The notes under the pieces were generated by a model that made no database searches, was not told the origin of the DNA, and worked only from the letters and a program-made list of their open reading frames with translations. A DNA stretch of 64,000 bases from Allodiplogaster sudhausi (lineage: Eukaryota; Nematoda; Chromadorea; Rhabditida; Diplogasteridae). The stretch covers positions 1,325,001 to 1,389,000 of the forward strand of contig CALZFC010000252.1 of the NCBI GenBank assembly GCA_945643635.1. The letters are read 5' to 3'. The position numbers and the translations under genes were made by a program. Below, piece after piece: positions 36,101 to 51,100 of the stretch (its first letter is position 1; every line of letters starts with the position of its first letter).

Positions 36101-39100
36101 AGAGACAGAGAGGCAGATGAGAGAGAAAGAGAACGAGAAGGAGATAGAGAGGCAGATGAGAGAGAAAGAGAACGAGAAAGAGACAGAGAGGGAGATGAGA
36201 GAGAAAGAGAATGAGAAAGAGACAGAGAGGCAGATGAGAGAGAAAGAGACAGAGAGGCAGATGAGAGAGAAAGAGAACGAGAAAGAGACAGAGAGGCAGA
36301 TTAGAGAGAAAGAGAACGAGAAAGAGACAGAGAGGCAGATGAGAGAGAAAGAGAAAGAGACAGAGAGGCAGATTAGAGAGAAAGAGACAGAGAGGCAGAT
36401 TAGAGAGAAAGAGACAGAGAGGCAGATGAGAGAGAAAGAGAACGAGAAAGAGACAGAGAGGCAGATGAGAGAGAAAGAGACAGAGAGGCAGATGAGAGAG
36501 AAAGAGAACGAGAAAGAGACAGAGAGGCAGATTAGAGAGAAAGAGAACGAGAAAGAGACAGAGAGGCAGATGAGAGAGAAAGAGAACGAGAAAGAGACAG
36601 AGAGGCAGATGAGAGAGAAAGAGAACGAGTAAGAGACAGAGAGGCAGATGAGAGAGAAAGAGACAGAGAGGGAGATGAGAGAGAAAGAGAACGAGTAAGA
36701 GACAGAGAGGCAGATGAGAGAGAAAGAGAACGAGTAGGAGACAGAGAGGCAGATGAGAGAGAAAGAGAACGAGAAAGAGACAGAGAGGCAGATGAGAGAG
36801 AAAGAGACAGAGAGGCAGATGAGAGAGAAAGAGAACGAGTAAGAGACAGAGAGGCAGATGAGAGAGAAAGAGAACGAGAAAGAGACAGAGAGGCAGATGA
36901 GAGAGAAAGAGACAGAGAGGGAGATGAGAGAGAAAGAGAACGAGAAAGAGACAGAGAGGCAGATTAGAGAGAAAGAGAACGAGAAAGAGACAGAGAGGCA
37001 GATGAGAGAGAAAGAGACAGAGAGGGAGATGAGAGAGAAAGAGAACGAGAAGGAGACAGAGAGGCAGATGAGAGAGAAAGAGAACGAGAAAGAGACAGAG
37101 AGGCAGATGAGAGAGAAAGAGACAGAGAGGGAGATGAGAGAGAAAGAGAACGAGAAAGAGACAGAGAGGGAGATGAGAGAGAAAGAGAACGAGTAGTAGA
37201 CAGAGAGGCAGATGAGAGAGAAAGAGAACGAGAAAGAGACAGAGAGGCAGATGAGAGAGAAAGAGACAGAGAGGGAGATGAGAGAGAAAGAGAACGAGTA
37301 AGAGACAGAGAGGCAGATGAGAGAGAAAGAGAACGAGAAGGAGATAGAGAGGCAGATGAGAGAGAAAGAGAACGAGAAAGAGACAGAGAGGGAGATGAGA
37401 GAGAAAGAGAATGAGAAAGAGACAGAGAGGCAGATGAGAGAGAAAGAGACAGAGAGGCAGATGAGAGAGAAAGAGAACGAGAAAGAGACAGAGAGGCAGA
37501 TGAGAGAGAAAGAGAACGAGAAAGAGACAGAGAGGCAGATTAGAGAGAAAGAGACAGAGAGGCAGATGAGAGAGAAAGAGAACGAGAAAGAGACAGAGAG
37601 GCAGATGAGAGAGAAAGAGACAGAGAGGCAGATGAGAGAGAAAGAGACAGAGAGGGAGATGAGAGAGAAAGAGAACGAGTAAGAGACAGAGAGGCAGATG
37701 AGAGAGAAAGAGAACGAGTAGGAGACAGAGAGGCAGATGAGAGAGAAAGAGAACGAGAAAGAGACAGAGAGGCAGATGAGAGAGAAAGAGACAGAGAGGG
37801 AGATGAGAGGAAAGAGAACGAGTAAGAGACAGAGAGGCAGATGAGAGAGAAAGAGAACGAGAAAGAGACAGAGAGGCAGATGAGAGAGAAGAAGACAGAG
37901 AGGGAGATGAGAGAGAAAGAGAACGAGAAAGAGACAGAGAGGCAGATTAGAGAGAAAGAAACGAGAAAGAGACAGAGAGGCAGATGAGAGAGAAAGAGAA
38001 CGAGAAAGATACAGAGAGGCAGATGAGAGAGAAAGAGACAGAGAGGCAGATGAGAGAGAAAGAGAACGAGAAAGAGACAGAGAGGCAGATTAGAGAGAAA
38101 GAGAACGAGAAAGAGACAGAGAGGCAGATGAGAGAGAAAGAGAACGAGAAAGAGACAGAGAGGCAGATGAGAGAGAAAGAGAACGAGTAAGAGACAGAGA
38201 GGCAGATGAGAGAGAAAGAGACAGAGAGGGAGATGAGAGAGAAAGAGAACGAGTAAGAGACAGAGAGGCAGATGAGAGAGAAAGAGAACGAGTAGGAGAC
38301 AGAGAGGCAGATGAGAGAGAAAGAGAACGAGAAAGATACAGAGAGGCAGATGAGAGAGAAAGAGACAGAGAGGCAGATGAGAGAGAAAGAGAACGAGAAA
38401 GAGACAGAGAGGCAGATTAGAGAGAAAGAGAACGAGAAAGAGACAGAGAGGCAGATGAGAGAGAAAGAGAACGAGAAAGAGACAGAGAGGCAGATGAGAG
38501 AGAAAGAGAACGAGTAAGAGACAGAGAGGCAGATGAGAGAGAAAGAGACAGAGAGGGAGATGAGAGAGAAAGAGAACGAGTAAGAGACAGAGAGGCAGAT
38601 GAGAGAGAAAGAGAACGAGTAGGAGACAGAGAGGCAGATGAGAGAGAAAGAGAACGAGAAAGAGACAGAGAGGCAGATGAGAGAGAAAGAGACAGAGAGG
38701 CAGATGAGAGAGAAAGAGACAGAGAGGGAGATGAGAGAGAAAGAGAACGAGAAAGAGACAGAGAGGCAGATTAGAGAGAAAGAGAACGAGAAAGAGACAG
38801 AGAGGCAGATGAGAGAGAAAGAGAACGAGAAAGATACAGAGAGGCAGATGAGAGAGAAAGAGACAGAGAGGCAGATGAGAGAGAAAGAGAACGAGAAAGA
38901 GACAGAGAGGCAGATGAGAGAGAAAGAGAACGAGAAAGAGACAGAGAGGCAGATGAGAGAGAAAGAGAACGAGTAAGAGACAGAGAGGCAGATGAGAGAG
39001 AAAGAGACAGAGAGGGAGATGAGAGAGAAAGAGAACGAGTAAGAGACAGAGAGGCAGATGAGAGAGAAAGAGAACGAGTAGGAGACAGAGAGGCAGATGA

Positions 39101-42100
39101 GAGAGAAAGAGAACGAGAAAGAGACAGAGAGGCAGATGAGAGAGAAAGAGACAGAGAGGGAGATGAGAGAGAAAGAGAACGAGTAAGAGACAGAGAGGCA
39201 GATGAGAGAGAAAGAGAACGAGAAAGAGACAGAGAGGCAGATGAGAGAGAAAGAGACAGAGAGGCAGATGAGAGAGAAAGAGAACGAGAAAGAGACAGAG
39301 AGGCAGATGAGAGAGAAAGAGAACGAGTAAGAGACAGAGAGGCAGATGAGAGAGAAAGAGACAGAGAGGGAGATGAGAGAGAAAGAGAACGAGTAAGAGA
39401 CAGAGAGGCAGATGAGAGAGAAAGAGAACGAGTAGGAGACAGAGAGGCAGATGAGAGAGAAAGAGAACGAGAAAGAGACAGAGAGGCAGATGAGAGAGAA
39501 AGAGACAGAGAGGGAGATGAGAGAGAAAGAGAACGAGTAAGAGACAGAGAGGCAGATGAGAGAGAAAGAGAACGAGAAAGAGACAGAGAGGCAGATGAGA
39601 GAGAAAGAGACAGAGAGGGAGATGAGAGAGAAAGAGAACGAGAAAGAGACAGAGAGGCAGATGAGAGAGAAAGAGAACGAGTAAGAGACAGAGACGGAGA
39701 TGAGAGAGAAAGAGAACGAGTAAGAGACAGAGAGGCAGATGAGAGAGAATGAGAATGAGAAGGAGACAGAGAGGCAGATGAGAGAGAAAGAGAACGAGAA
39801 AGAGACAGAGAGGCAGATGAGAGAGAAAGAGACAGAGAGGCAGATGAGAGAGAAAGAGACAGAGAGGGAGATGAGAGAGAAAGAGAACGAGAAAGAGACA
39901 GAGAGGCAGATTAGAGAGAAAGAGAACGAGAAAGAGACAGAGAGGCAGATGAGAGAGAAAGAGAACGAGAAAGATACAGAGAGGCAGATGAGAGAGAAAG
40001 AGACAGAGAGGCAGATGAGAGAGAAAGAGAACGAGAAAGAGACAGAGAGGCAGATGAGAGAGAAAGAGAACGAGAAAGAGACAGAGAGGCAGATGAGAGA
40101 GAAAGAGAACGAGTAAGAGACAGAGAGGCAGATGAGAGAGAAAGAGACAGAGAGGGAGATGAGAGAGAAAGAGAACGAGTAAGAGACAGAGAGGCAGATG
40201 AGAGAGAAAGAGAACGAGTAGGAGACAGAGAGGCAGATGAGAGAGAAAGAGAACGAGAAAGAGACAGAGAGGCAGATGAGAGAGAAAGAGACAGAGAGGG
40301 AGATGAGAGAGAAAGAGAACGAGTAAGAGACAGAGAGGCAGATGAGAGAGAAAGAGAACGAGAAAGAGACAGAGAGGCAGATGAGAGAGAAAGAGACAGA
40401 GAGGGAGATGAGAGAGAAAGAGAACGAGAAAGAGACAGAGAGGCAGATGAGAGAGAAAGAGAACGAGTAAGAGACAGAGACGGAGATGAGAGAGAAAGAG
40501 AACGAGTAAGAGACAGAGAGGCAGATGAGAGAGAATGAGAATGAGAAGGAGACAGAGAGGCAGATGAGAGAGAAAGAGAACGAGAAAGAGACAGAGAGGC
40601 AGATGAGAGAGAAAGAGACAGAGAGCGAGATGAGAGAGAAAGAGAACGAGTAAGAGACAGAGAGGCAGATGAGAGAGAAAGAGAACGAGAAGGAGACAGA
40701 GAGGCAGATGAGAGAGAAAGAGAACGAGAAAGAGACAGAGAGGCAGATGAGAGAGAAAGAGAAAGAGAGGGAGATGAGAGAGAAAGAGAACGAGAAAGAG
40801 ACAGAGAGGGAGATGAGAGAGAAAGAGAACGAGTAGTAGACAGAGAGGCAGATGAGAGAGAAAGAGAACGAGAAAGAGACAGAGAGGCAGATGAGAGAGA
40901 AAGAGACAGAGAGGGAGATGAGAGAGAAAGAGAACGAGTAAGAGACAGAGAGGCAGATGAGAGAGAAAGAGAACGAGAAGGAGATAGAGAGGCAGATGAG
41001 AGAGAAAGAGAACGAGAAAGAGACAGAGAGGGAGATGAGAGAGAAAGAGAATGAGAAAGAGACAGAGAGGCAGATGAGAGAGAAAGAGACAGAGAGGCAG
41101 ATGAGAGAGAAAGAGACAGAGAGGCAGATGAGAGAGAAAGAGAACGAGAAAGAGACAGAGAGGCAGATTAGAGAGAAAGAGAACGAGAAAGAGACAGAGA
41201 GGCAGATGAGAGAGAAAGAGAACGAGAAAGAGACAGAGAGGCAGATTAGAGAGAAAGAGACAGAGAGGCAGATGAGAGAGAAAGAGAACGAGAAAGAGAC
41301 AGAGAGGCAGATTAGAGAGAAAGAGAACGAGAAAGAGACAGAGAGGCAGATGAGAGAGAAAGAGAACGAGAAAGAGACAGAGAGGCAGATGAGAGAGAAA
41401 GAGAACGAGTAAGAGACAGAGAGGCAGATGAGAGAGAAAGAGACAGAGAGGGAGATGAGAGAGAAAGAGAACGAGTAAGAGACAGAGAGGCAGATGAGAG
41501 AGAAAGAGAACGAGTAGGAGACAGAGAGGCAGATGAGAGAGAAAGAGAACGAGAAAGAGACAGAGAGGCAGATGAGAGAGAAAGAGACAGAGAGTTAGAT
41601 GAGAGAGAAAGAGAACGAGTAAGAGACAGAGAGGCAGATGAGAGAGAAAGAGAACGAGAAAGAGACAGAGAGGCAGATGAGAGAGAAAGAGACAGAGAGG
41701 GAGATGAGAGAGAAAGAGAACGAGAAAGAGACAGACAGGCAGATTAGAGAGAAAGAGAACGAGAAAGAGACAGAGAGGCAGATGAGAGAGAAAGAGAACG
41801 AGAAAGATACAGAGAGGCAGATGAGAAAGAAAGAGACAGAGAGGCAGATGAGAGAGAAAGAGAACGAGAAAGAGACAGAGAGGCAGATTAGAGAGAAAGA
41901 GAACGAGAAAGAGACAGAGAGGCAGATGAGAGAGAAAGAGAACGAGAAAGAGACAGAGAGGCAGATGAGAGAGAAAGAGAACGAGTAAGAGACAGAGAGG
42001 CAGATGAGAGAGAAAGAGACAGAGAGGGAGATGAGAGAGAAAGAGAACGAGTAAGAGACAGAGAGGCAGATGAGAGAGAAAGAGAACGAGTAGGAGACAG

Positions 42101-45100
42101 AGAGGCAGATAAGAGAGAAAGAGAACGAGAAAGAGACAGAGAGGCAGATGAGAGAGAAAGAGACAGAGAGGCAGATGAGAGAGAAAGAGACAGAGAGGGA
42201 GATGAGAGAGAAAGAGAACGAGAAAGAGACAGAGAGGCAGATTAGAGAGAAAGAGAACGAGAAAGAGACAGAGAGGCAGATGAGAGAGAAAGAGAACGAG
42301 AAAGATACAGAGAGGCAGATGAGAGAGAAAGAGACAGAGAGGCAGATGAGAGAGAAAGAGAACGAGAAAGAGACAGAGAGGCAGATTAGAGAGAAAGAGA
42401 ACGAGAAAGAGACAGAGAGGTAGATGAGAGAGAAAGAGAACGAGAAAGAGACAGAGAGGCAGATGAGAGAGAAAGAGAACGAGTAAGAGACAGAGAGGCA
42501 GATGAGAGAGAAAGAGACAGAGAGGGAGATGAGAGAGAAAGAGAACGAGTAAGAGACAGAGAGGCAGATGAGAGAGAAAGAGAACGAGTAGGAGACAGAG
42601 GCAGATGAGAGAGAAAGAGAACGAGAAAGAGACAGAGAGGCAGATGAGAGAGAAAGAGACAGAGAGGGAGATGAGAGAGAAAGAGAACGAGTAAGAGACA
42701 GAGAGGCAGATGAGAGAGAACGAGAACGAGAAAGAGACAGAGAGGCAGATGAGAGAGAAAGAGACAGAGAGGGAGATGAGAGAGAAAGAGAACGAGAAAG
42801 AGACAGAGAGGCAGATGAGAGAGAAAGAGAACGAGAAAGATACAGAGAGGCAGATGAGAGAGAAAGAGACAGAGAGGCAGATGAGAGAGAAAGAGAACGA
42901 GAAAGAGACAGAGAGGCAGATTAGAGAGAAAGAGAACGAGAAAGAGACAGAGAGGCAGATGAGAGAGAAAGAGAACGAGAAAGAGACAGAGAGGCAGATG
43001 AGAGAGAAAGAGAACGAGTAAGAGACAGAGAGGCAGATGAGAGAGAAAGAGACAGAGAGGGAGATGAGAGAGAAAGAGAACGAGTAAGAGACAGAGAGGC
43101 AGATGAGAGAGAAAGAGAACGAGTAGGAGACAGAGAGGCAGATAAGAGAGAAAGAGAACGAGAAAGAGACAGAGAGGCAGATGAGAGAGAAAGAGACAGA
43201 GAGGCAGATGAGAGAGAAAGAGACAGAGAGGGAGATGAGAGAGAAAGAGAACGAGAAAGAGACAGAGAGGCAGATTAGAGAGAAAGAGAACGAGAAAGAG
43301 ACAGAGAGGCAGATGAGAGAGAAAGAGAACGAGAAAGATACAGAGAGGCAGATGAGAGAGAAAGAGACAGAGAGGCAGATGAGAGAGAAAGAGAACGAGA
43401 AAGAGACAGAGAGGCAGATTAGAGAGAAAGAGAACGAGAAAGAGACAGAGAGGTAGATGAGAGAGAAAGAGAACGAGAAAGAGACAGAGAGGCAGATGAG
43501 AGAGAAAGAGAACGAGTAAGAGACAGAGAGGCAGATGAGAGAGAAAGAGACAGAGAGGGTGATGAGAGAGAAAGAGAACGAGTAAGAGACAGAGAGGCAG
43601 ATGAGAGAGAAAGAGAACGAGTAGGAGACAGAGGCAGATGAGAGAGAAAGAGAACGAGAAAGAGACAGAGAGGCAGATGAGAGAGAAAGAGACAGAGAGG
43701 GAGATGAGAGAGAAAGAGAACGAGTAAGAGACAGAGAGGCAGATGAGAGAGAACGAGAACGAGAAAGAGACAGAGAGGCAGATGAGAGAGAAAGAGACAG
43801 AGAGGGAGATGAGAGAGAAAGAGAACGAGAAAGAGACAGAGAGGCAGATGAGAGAGAAAGAGAACGAGTAAGAGACAGAGACGGAGATGAGAGAGAAAGA
43901 GAACGAGTAAGAGACAGAGAGGCAGATGAGAGAGAATGAGAATGAGAAGGAGACAGAGAGGCAGATGAGAGAGAAAGAGAACGAGAAAGAGACAGAGAGG
44001 CAGATGAGAGAGAAAGAGAGAGAGAGGGAGATGAGAGAGAAAGAGAACGAGTAAGAGACAGAGAGGCAGATGAGAGAGAAAGAGAACGAGAAGGAGACAG
44101 AGAGGCAGATGAGAGAGAAAGAGAACGAGAAAGAGACAGAGAGGCAGATGAGAGAGAAAGAGAACGAGTAAGAGACAGAGAGGCAGATGTGAGAGAAAGA
44201 GACAGAGAGGGAGATGAGAGAGAAAGAGAACGAGTAAGAGACAGAGAGGCAGATGAGAGAGAAAGAGAACGAGTAGGAGACAGAGAGGCAGATGAGAGAG
44301 AAAGAGAACGAGAAAGAGACAGAGAGGCAGATGAGAGAGAAAGAGACAGAGAGGCAGATGAGAGAGAAAGAGAACGAGTAAGAGACAGAGAGGCAGATGA
44401 GAGAGAACGAGAACGAGAAAGAGACAGAGAGGCAGATGAGAGAGAAAGAGACAGAGAGGGAGATGAGAGAGAAAGAGAACGAGAAAGAGACAGAGAGGCA
44501 GATGAGAGAGAAAGAGAACGAGTAAGAGACAGAGACGGAGATGAGAGAGAATGAGAATGAGAAGGAGACAGAGAGGCAGATGAGAGAGAAAGAGAACGAG
44601 AAAGAGACAGAGAGGCAGATGAGAGAGAAAGAGACAGAGAGGGAGATGAGAGAGAAAGAGAACGAGTAAGAGACAGAGAGGCAGATGAGAGAGAAAGAGA
44701 ACGAGAAGGAGACAGAGAGGCAGATGAGAGAGAAAGAGAACGAGAAAGAGACAGAGAGGCAGATGAGAGAGAAAGAGACAGAGAGGGAGATGAGAGAGAA
44801 AGAGAACGAGAAAGAGACAGAGAGGGAGATGAGAGAGAAAGAGAACGAGTAGTAGACAGAGAGGCAGATGAGAGAGAAAGAGAACGAGAAAGAGACAGAG
44901 AGGCAGATGAGAGAGAAAGAGACAGAGAGGGAGATGAGAGAGAAAGAGAACGAGTAAGAGACAGAGAGGCAGATGAGAGAGAAAGAGAACGAGAAGGAGA
45001 TAGAGAGGCAGATGAGAGAGAAAGAGAACGAGAAAGAGACAGAGAGGGAGATGAGAGAGAAAGAGAATGAGAAAGAGACAGAGAGGCAGATGAGAGAGAA

Positions 45101-48100
45101 AGAGACAGAGAGGCAGATGAGAGAGAAAGAGAACGAGAAAGAGACAGAGAGGCAGATGAGAGAGAAAGAGACAGAGAGGGAGATGAGAGAGAAAGAGAAC
45201 GAGTAAGAGACAGAGAGGCAGATGAGAGAGAAAGAGAACGAGAAAGAGACAGAGAGGCAGATGAGAGAGAAAGAGAACGAGTAAGAGACAGAGAGGCAGA
45301 TGAGAGAGAAAGAGACAGAGAGGGAGATGAGAGAGAAAGAGAACGAGTAAGAGACAGAGAGGCAGATGAGAGAAAAAGAGAACGAGTAGGAGACAGAGAG
45401 GCAGATGAGAGAGAAAGAGAACGAGAAAGAGACAGAGAGGCAGATGAGAGAGAAAGAGACAGAGAGGGAGATGAGAGAGAAAGAGAACGAGTAAGAGACA
45501 GAGAGGCAGATGAGAGAGAAAGAGAACGAGAAAGAGACAGAGAGGCAGATGAGAGAGAAAGAGACAGAGAGGGAGATGAGAGAGAAAGAGAACGAGAAAG
45601 AGACAGAGAGGCAGATTAGAGAGAAAGAGAACGAGAAAGAGACAGAGAGGCAGATGAGAGAGAAAGAGAACGAGAAAGATACAGAGAGGCAGATGAGAGA
45701 GAAAGAGACAGAGAGGCAGATGAGAGAGAAAGAGAACGAGAAAGAGACAGAGAGGCAGATTAGAGAGAAAGAGAACGAGAAAGAGACAGAGAGGCAGATG
45801 AGAGAGAAAGAGAACGAGAAAGAGACAGAGAGGCAGATGAGAGAGAAAGAGAACGAGTAAGAGACAGAGAGGCAGATGAGAGAGAAAGAGACAGAGAGGG
45901 AGATGAGAGAGAAAGAGAACGAGTAAGAGACAGAGAGGCAGATGAGAGAGAAAGAGAACGAGTAGGAGACAGAGAGGCAGATGAGAGAGAAAGAGAACGA
46001 GAAAGAGACAGAGAGGCAGATGAGAGAGAAAGAGACAGAGAGGGAGATGAGAGAGAAAGAGAACGAGTAAGAGACAGAGAGGCAGATGAGAGAGAAAGAG
46101 AACGAGAAAGAGACAGAGAGGCAGATGAGAGAGAAAGAGACAGAGAGGGAGATGAGAGAGAAAGAGAACGAGAAAGAGACAGAGAGGCAGATGAGAGAGA
46201 AAGAGAACGAGAAAGAGACAGAGAGGCAGATGAGAGAGAAAGAGACAGAGAGGGAGATGAGAGAGAAAGAGAACGAGAAAGAGACAGAGAGGGAGATGAG
46301 AGAGAAAGAGAACGAGTAGTAGACAGAGAGGCAGATGAGAGAGAAAGAGAACGAGAAAGAGACAGAGAGGCAGATGAGAGAGAAAGAGAACGAGTAAGAG
46401 ACAGAGAGGCGATGAGAGAGAAAGAGACAGAGAGGCAGATGAGAGAGAAAGAGAACGAGTAAGAGACAGAGAGGCAGATGAGAGAGAAAGAGAACGAGTA
46501 GGAGACAGAGAGGCAGATGAGAGAGAAAGAGAACGAGAAAGAGACAGAGAGGCAGATGAGAGAGAAAGAGACAGAGAGGGAGATGAGAGAGAAAGAGAAC
46601 GAGTTAGAGACAGAGAGGCAGATGAGAGAGAACGAGAACGAGAAAGAGACAGAGAGGCAGATGAGAGAGAAAGAGACAGAGAGGGAGATGAGAGAGAAAG
46701 AGAACGAGAAAGAGACAGAGAGGCAGATGAGAGAGAAAGAGAACGAGTAAGAGACAGAGACGGAGATGAGAGAGAATGAGAATGAGAAGGAGACAGAGAA
46801 GCAGATGAGAGAGAAAGAGAACGAGAAAGAGACAGAGAGGCAGATGAGAGAGAAAGAGACAGAGAGGGAGATGAGAGAGAAAGAGAACGAGTAAGAGACA
46901 GAGAGGCAGATGAGAGAGAAAGAGAACGAGAAGGAGACAGAGAGGCAGATGAGAGAGAAAGAGAACGAGAAAGAGACAGAGAGGCAGATGAGAGAGAAAG
47001 AGACAGAGAGGGAGATGAGAGAGAAAGAGAACGAGAAAGAGACAGAGAGGGAGATGAGAGAGAAAGAGAACGAGTAGTAGACAGAGAGGCAGATGAGAGA
47101 GAAAGAGAACGAGAAAGAGACAGAGAGGCAGATGAGAGAGAAAGAGACAGAGAGGGAGATGAGAGAGAAAGAGAACGAGTAAGAGACAGAGAGGCAGATG
47201 AGAGAGAAAGAGAACGAGAAGGAGATAGAGAGGCAGATGAGAGAGAAAGAGAACGAGAAAGAGACAGAGAGGGAGATGAGAGAGAAAGAGAATGAGAAAG
47301 AGACAGAGAGGCAGATGAGAGAGAAAGAGACAGAGAGGCAGATGAGAGAGAAAGAGAACGAGAAAGAGACAGAGAGGCAGATGAGAGAGAAAGAGACAGA
47401 GAGGGAGATGAGAGAGAAAGAGAACGAGTAAGAGACAGAGAGGCAGATGAGAGAGAAAGAGAACGAGAAAGAGACAGAGAGGCAGATGAGAGAGAAAGAG
47501 AACGAGTAAGAGACAGAGAGGCAGATGAGAGAGAAAGAGACAGAGAGGGAGATGAGAGAGAAAGAGAACGAGTAAGAGACAGAGAGGCAGATGAGAGAAA
47601 AAGAGAACGAGTAGGAGACAGAGAGGCAGATGAGAGAGAAAGAGAACGAGAAAGAGACAGAGAGGCAGATGAGAGAGAAAGAGATAGAGAGGGAGATGAG
47701 AGAGAAAGAGAACGAGTAAGAGACAGAGAGGCAGATGAGAGAGAAAGAGAACGAGAAAGAGACAGAGAGGCAGATGAGAGAGAAAGAGACAGAGAGGGAG
47801 ATGAGAGAGAAAGAGAACGAGAAAGAGACAGAGAGGCAGATTAGAGAGAAAGAGAACGAGAAAGAGACAGAGAGGCAGATGAGAGAGAAAGAGAACGAGA
47901 AAGATACAGAGAGGCAGATGAGAGAGAAAGAGACAGAGAGGCAGATGAGAGAGAAAGAGAACGAGAAAGAGACAGAGAGGCAGATTAGAGAGAAAGAGAA
48001 CGAGAAAGAGACAGAGAGGCAGATGAGAGAGAAAGAGAACGAGAAAGAGACAGAGAGGCAGATGAGAGAGAAAGAGAACGAGTAAGAGACAGAGAGGCAG

Positions 48101-51100
48101 ATGAGAGAGAAAGAGACAGAGAGGGAGATGAGAGAGAAAGAGAACGAGTAAGAGACAGAGAGGCAGATGAGAGAGAAAGAGAACGAGTAGGAGACAGAGA
48201 GGCAGATGAGAGAGAAAGAGAACGAGAAAGAGACAGAGAGGCAGATGAGAGAGAAAGAGACAGAGAGGGAGATGAGAGAGAAAGAGAACGAGTAAGAGAC
48301 AGAGAGGCAGATGAGAGAGAAAGAGAACGAGAAAGAGACAGAGAGGCAGATGAGAGAGAAAGAGACAGAGAGGGAGATGAGAGAGAAAGAGAACGAGAAA
48401 GAGACAGAGAGGCAGATGAGAGAGAAAGAGAACGAGTAAGAGACAGAGACGGAGATGAGAGAGAAAGAGAACGAGTAAGAGACAGAGAGGCAGATGAGAG
48501 AGAATGAGAATGAGAAGGAGACAGAGAGGCAGATGAGAGAGAAAGAGAACGAGAAAGAGACAGAGAGGCAGATGAGAGAGAAAGAGACAGAGAGGGAGAT
48601 GAGAGAGAAAGAGAACGAGTAAGAGACAGAGAGGCAGATGAGAGAGAAAGAGAACGAGAAAGAGACAGAGAGGCAGATTAGAGAGAAAGAGACAGAGAGG
48701 CAGATGAGAGAGAAAGAGAACGAGAAAGAGACAGAGAGGCAGATGAGAGAGAAAGAGAACGAGAAAGAGACAGAGGGGCAGATGAGAGAAAAGAGAACGA
48801 GAAGGAGACAGAGAGGCAGATGAGAGAGAAAGAGAACGAGAAAGAGACAGAGAGGCAGATGAGAGAGAAAGAGACAGAGAGGCAGATGAGAGAGAAAGAG
48901 AACGAGAAAGAGACAGAGAGGCAGATGAGAGAGAAAGAGAACGAATAGGAGACAGAGAGTCAGATGAGAGAGAAAGAGACAGAGAGGGAGATGAGAGAGA
49001 AAGAGAACGAGAAAGAGACAGAGAGTGAGATGAGGGAGAAAGAGAACGAGAAAGAGACAGAGAGGCAGATGAGAGAGAAAGAGACAGAGAGGGAGATGAG
49101 AGAGAAAGAGAACGAGTAAGAGACAGAGAGGCAGATGAGAGAGAAAGAGAACGAGAAGAAGACAGAGAGGCAGATGAGAGAGAAAGAGAACGAGAAAGAG
49201 ACAGAGAGGCAGATGAGAGAGAAAGAGACAGAGAGATAGATGAGAGAGAAAGAGAACGAGTAAGAGACAGAGAGGCAGATGAGAGAGAAAGAGAACGAGA
49301 AGGAGACAGAGAGGCAGATGAGAGAGAAAGAGAACGAGAAAGAGACAGAGAGGCATATGAGAGAGAAAGAGACAGAGAGGCAGATGAGAGAGAAAGAGAA
49401 CGAGAAAGAGACAGAGAGGCAGATTAGAGAGAAAGAGAACGAGAAAGAGACAGAGAGACAGATGAGAGAGAAAGAGAACGAGAAAGAGACAGAGAGGCAG
49501 ATGAGAGAGAAAGAGAACGAGTAAGAGACAGAGAGGCAGATGAGAGAGAAAGAGACAGAGAGGGAGATGAGAAAGAAAGAGAACGAGTAAGAGACAGAGA
49601 GGCAGATGAGAGAGAAAGAGACAGAGAGGGAGATGAGAGAGAAAAAGAACGAGTAAGAGACAGAGAGGCAGATGAGAGAGAAAGAGAACGAGAAAGAGAC
49701 AGAGAGGCAGATGAGAGAGAAAGAGAACGAGTAATAGACAGAGAGTCAGATGAGAGAGAAAGAGACAGAGAGGGAGATGAGAGAGAAAGAGAACGAGAAA
49801 GAGACAGAGAGTGAGATGAGAGAGAAAGAGAACGAGTAGGAGACAGAGAGGCAGATGAGAGAGAAAGAGAACGAGAAAGAGACAGAGAGGCAGATGAGAG
49901 AGAAAGAGACAGAGAGGGAGATGAGAGAGAAAGAGAACGAGTAAGAGACAGAGAGGCAGATGAGAGAGAAAGAGAACGAGAAGGAGACAGAGAGGCAGAT
50001 GAGAGAGAAAGAGAACGAGAAAGAGACAGAGAGGCAGATGAGAGAGAAAGAGACAGAGAGGGAGATGAGAGAGAAAGAGAACGAGTAATAGACAGAGAGT
50101 CAGATGAGAGAGAAAGAGACAGAGAGGGAGATGAGAGAGAAAGAGAACGAGAAAGAGACAGAGAGTGAGATGAGAGAGAAAGAGAACGAGTAGGAGACAG
50201 AGAGGCAGATGAGAGAGAAAGAGAACGAGAAAGAGACAGAGAGGCAGATGAGAGAGAAAGAGACAGAGAGGGAGATGAGAGAGAAAGAGAACGAGAAGGA
50301 GACAGAGAGGCAGATGAGAGAGAAAGAGAACGAGAAAGAGACAGAGAGGCAGATGAGAGAGAAAGAGAACGAGAAAGAGACAGAGAGGCAGATTAGAGAG
50401 AAAGAGAACGAGAAAGAGACAGAGAGACAGATGAGAGAGAAAGAGAACGAGAAATAGACAGAGAGGCAGATGAGAGAGAAAGAGAAGGAGTAAGAGACAG
50501 AGAGGCAGATGAGAGAGAAAGAGACAGAGAGGGAGATGAGAGAGAAAGAGAACGAGTAAGAGAGACAGAGAGGCAGATGAGAGAGAAAGAGACAGAGAGG
50601 GAGATTAGAGAGAAAAAGAACGAGTAAGAGACAGAGAGGCAGATGAGAGAGAAAGAGAACGAGAAAGAGACAGAGAGGCAGATGAGAGAGAAAGAGAACG
50701 AGTAAGAGACAGAGAGGCAGATGAGAGAGAAAGAGAACGAGAAATAGACAGCGAGGCAGATGAGAGAGAAAGAGAACGAGAAAGAGACAGAGAGGCAGAT
50801 GAGAGAGAAAGAGACAGAGAGGCAGATGAGAGAGAAAGAGAACGAGAAAGAGACAGAGAGGCAGATTAGAGAGAAAGAGAACGAGAAAGAGACAGAGAGG
50901 CAGATGAGAGAGAAAGAGAACGAGAAAGAGACAGAGAGGCAGATGAGAGAGAAAGAGAACGAGAAAGAGACAGAGAGGCAGATGAGAGAGAAAGAGACAG
51001 AGAGGGAGATGAGAGCGAAAGAGAACGAGTAAGAGACAGAGAGGCAGATGAGAGAGAAAGAGAACGAGAAGGAGACAGAGAGGCAGATGAGAGAGAAAGA

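Noticed and set aside
45760..49356. 1198-codon antisense ORF rich in Ser, Leu, Phe and Cys
   Set aside because: It is the complement of the minisatellite. Unit lengths of 39 and 27 bp keep any frame open until a stop-bearing variant appears, and there is no start context, splice signal or non-repetitive sequence.
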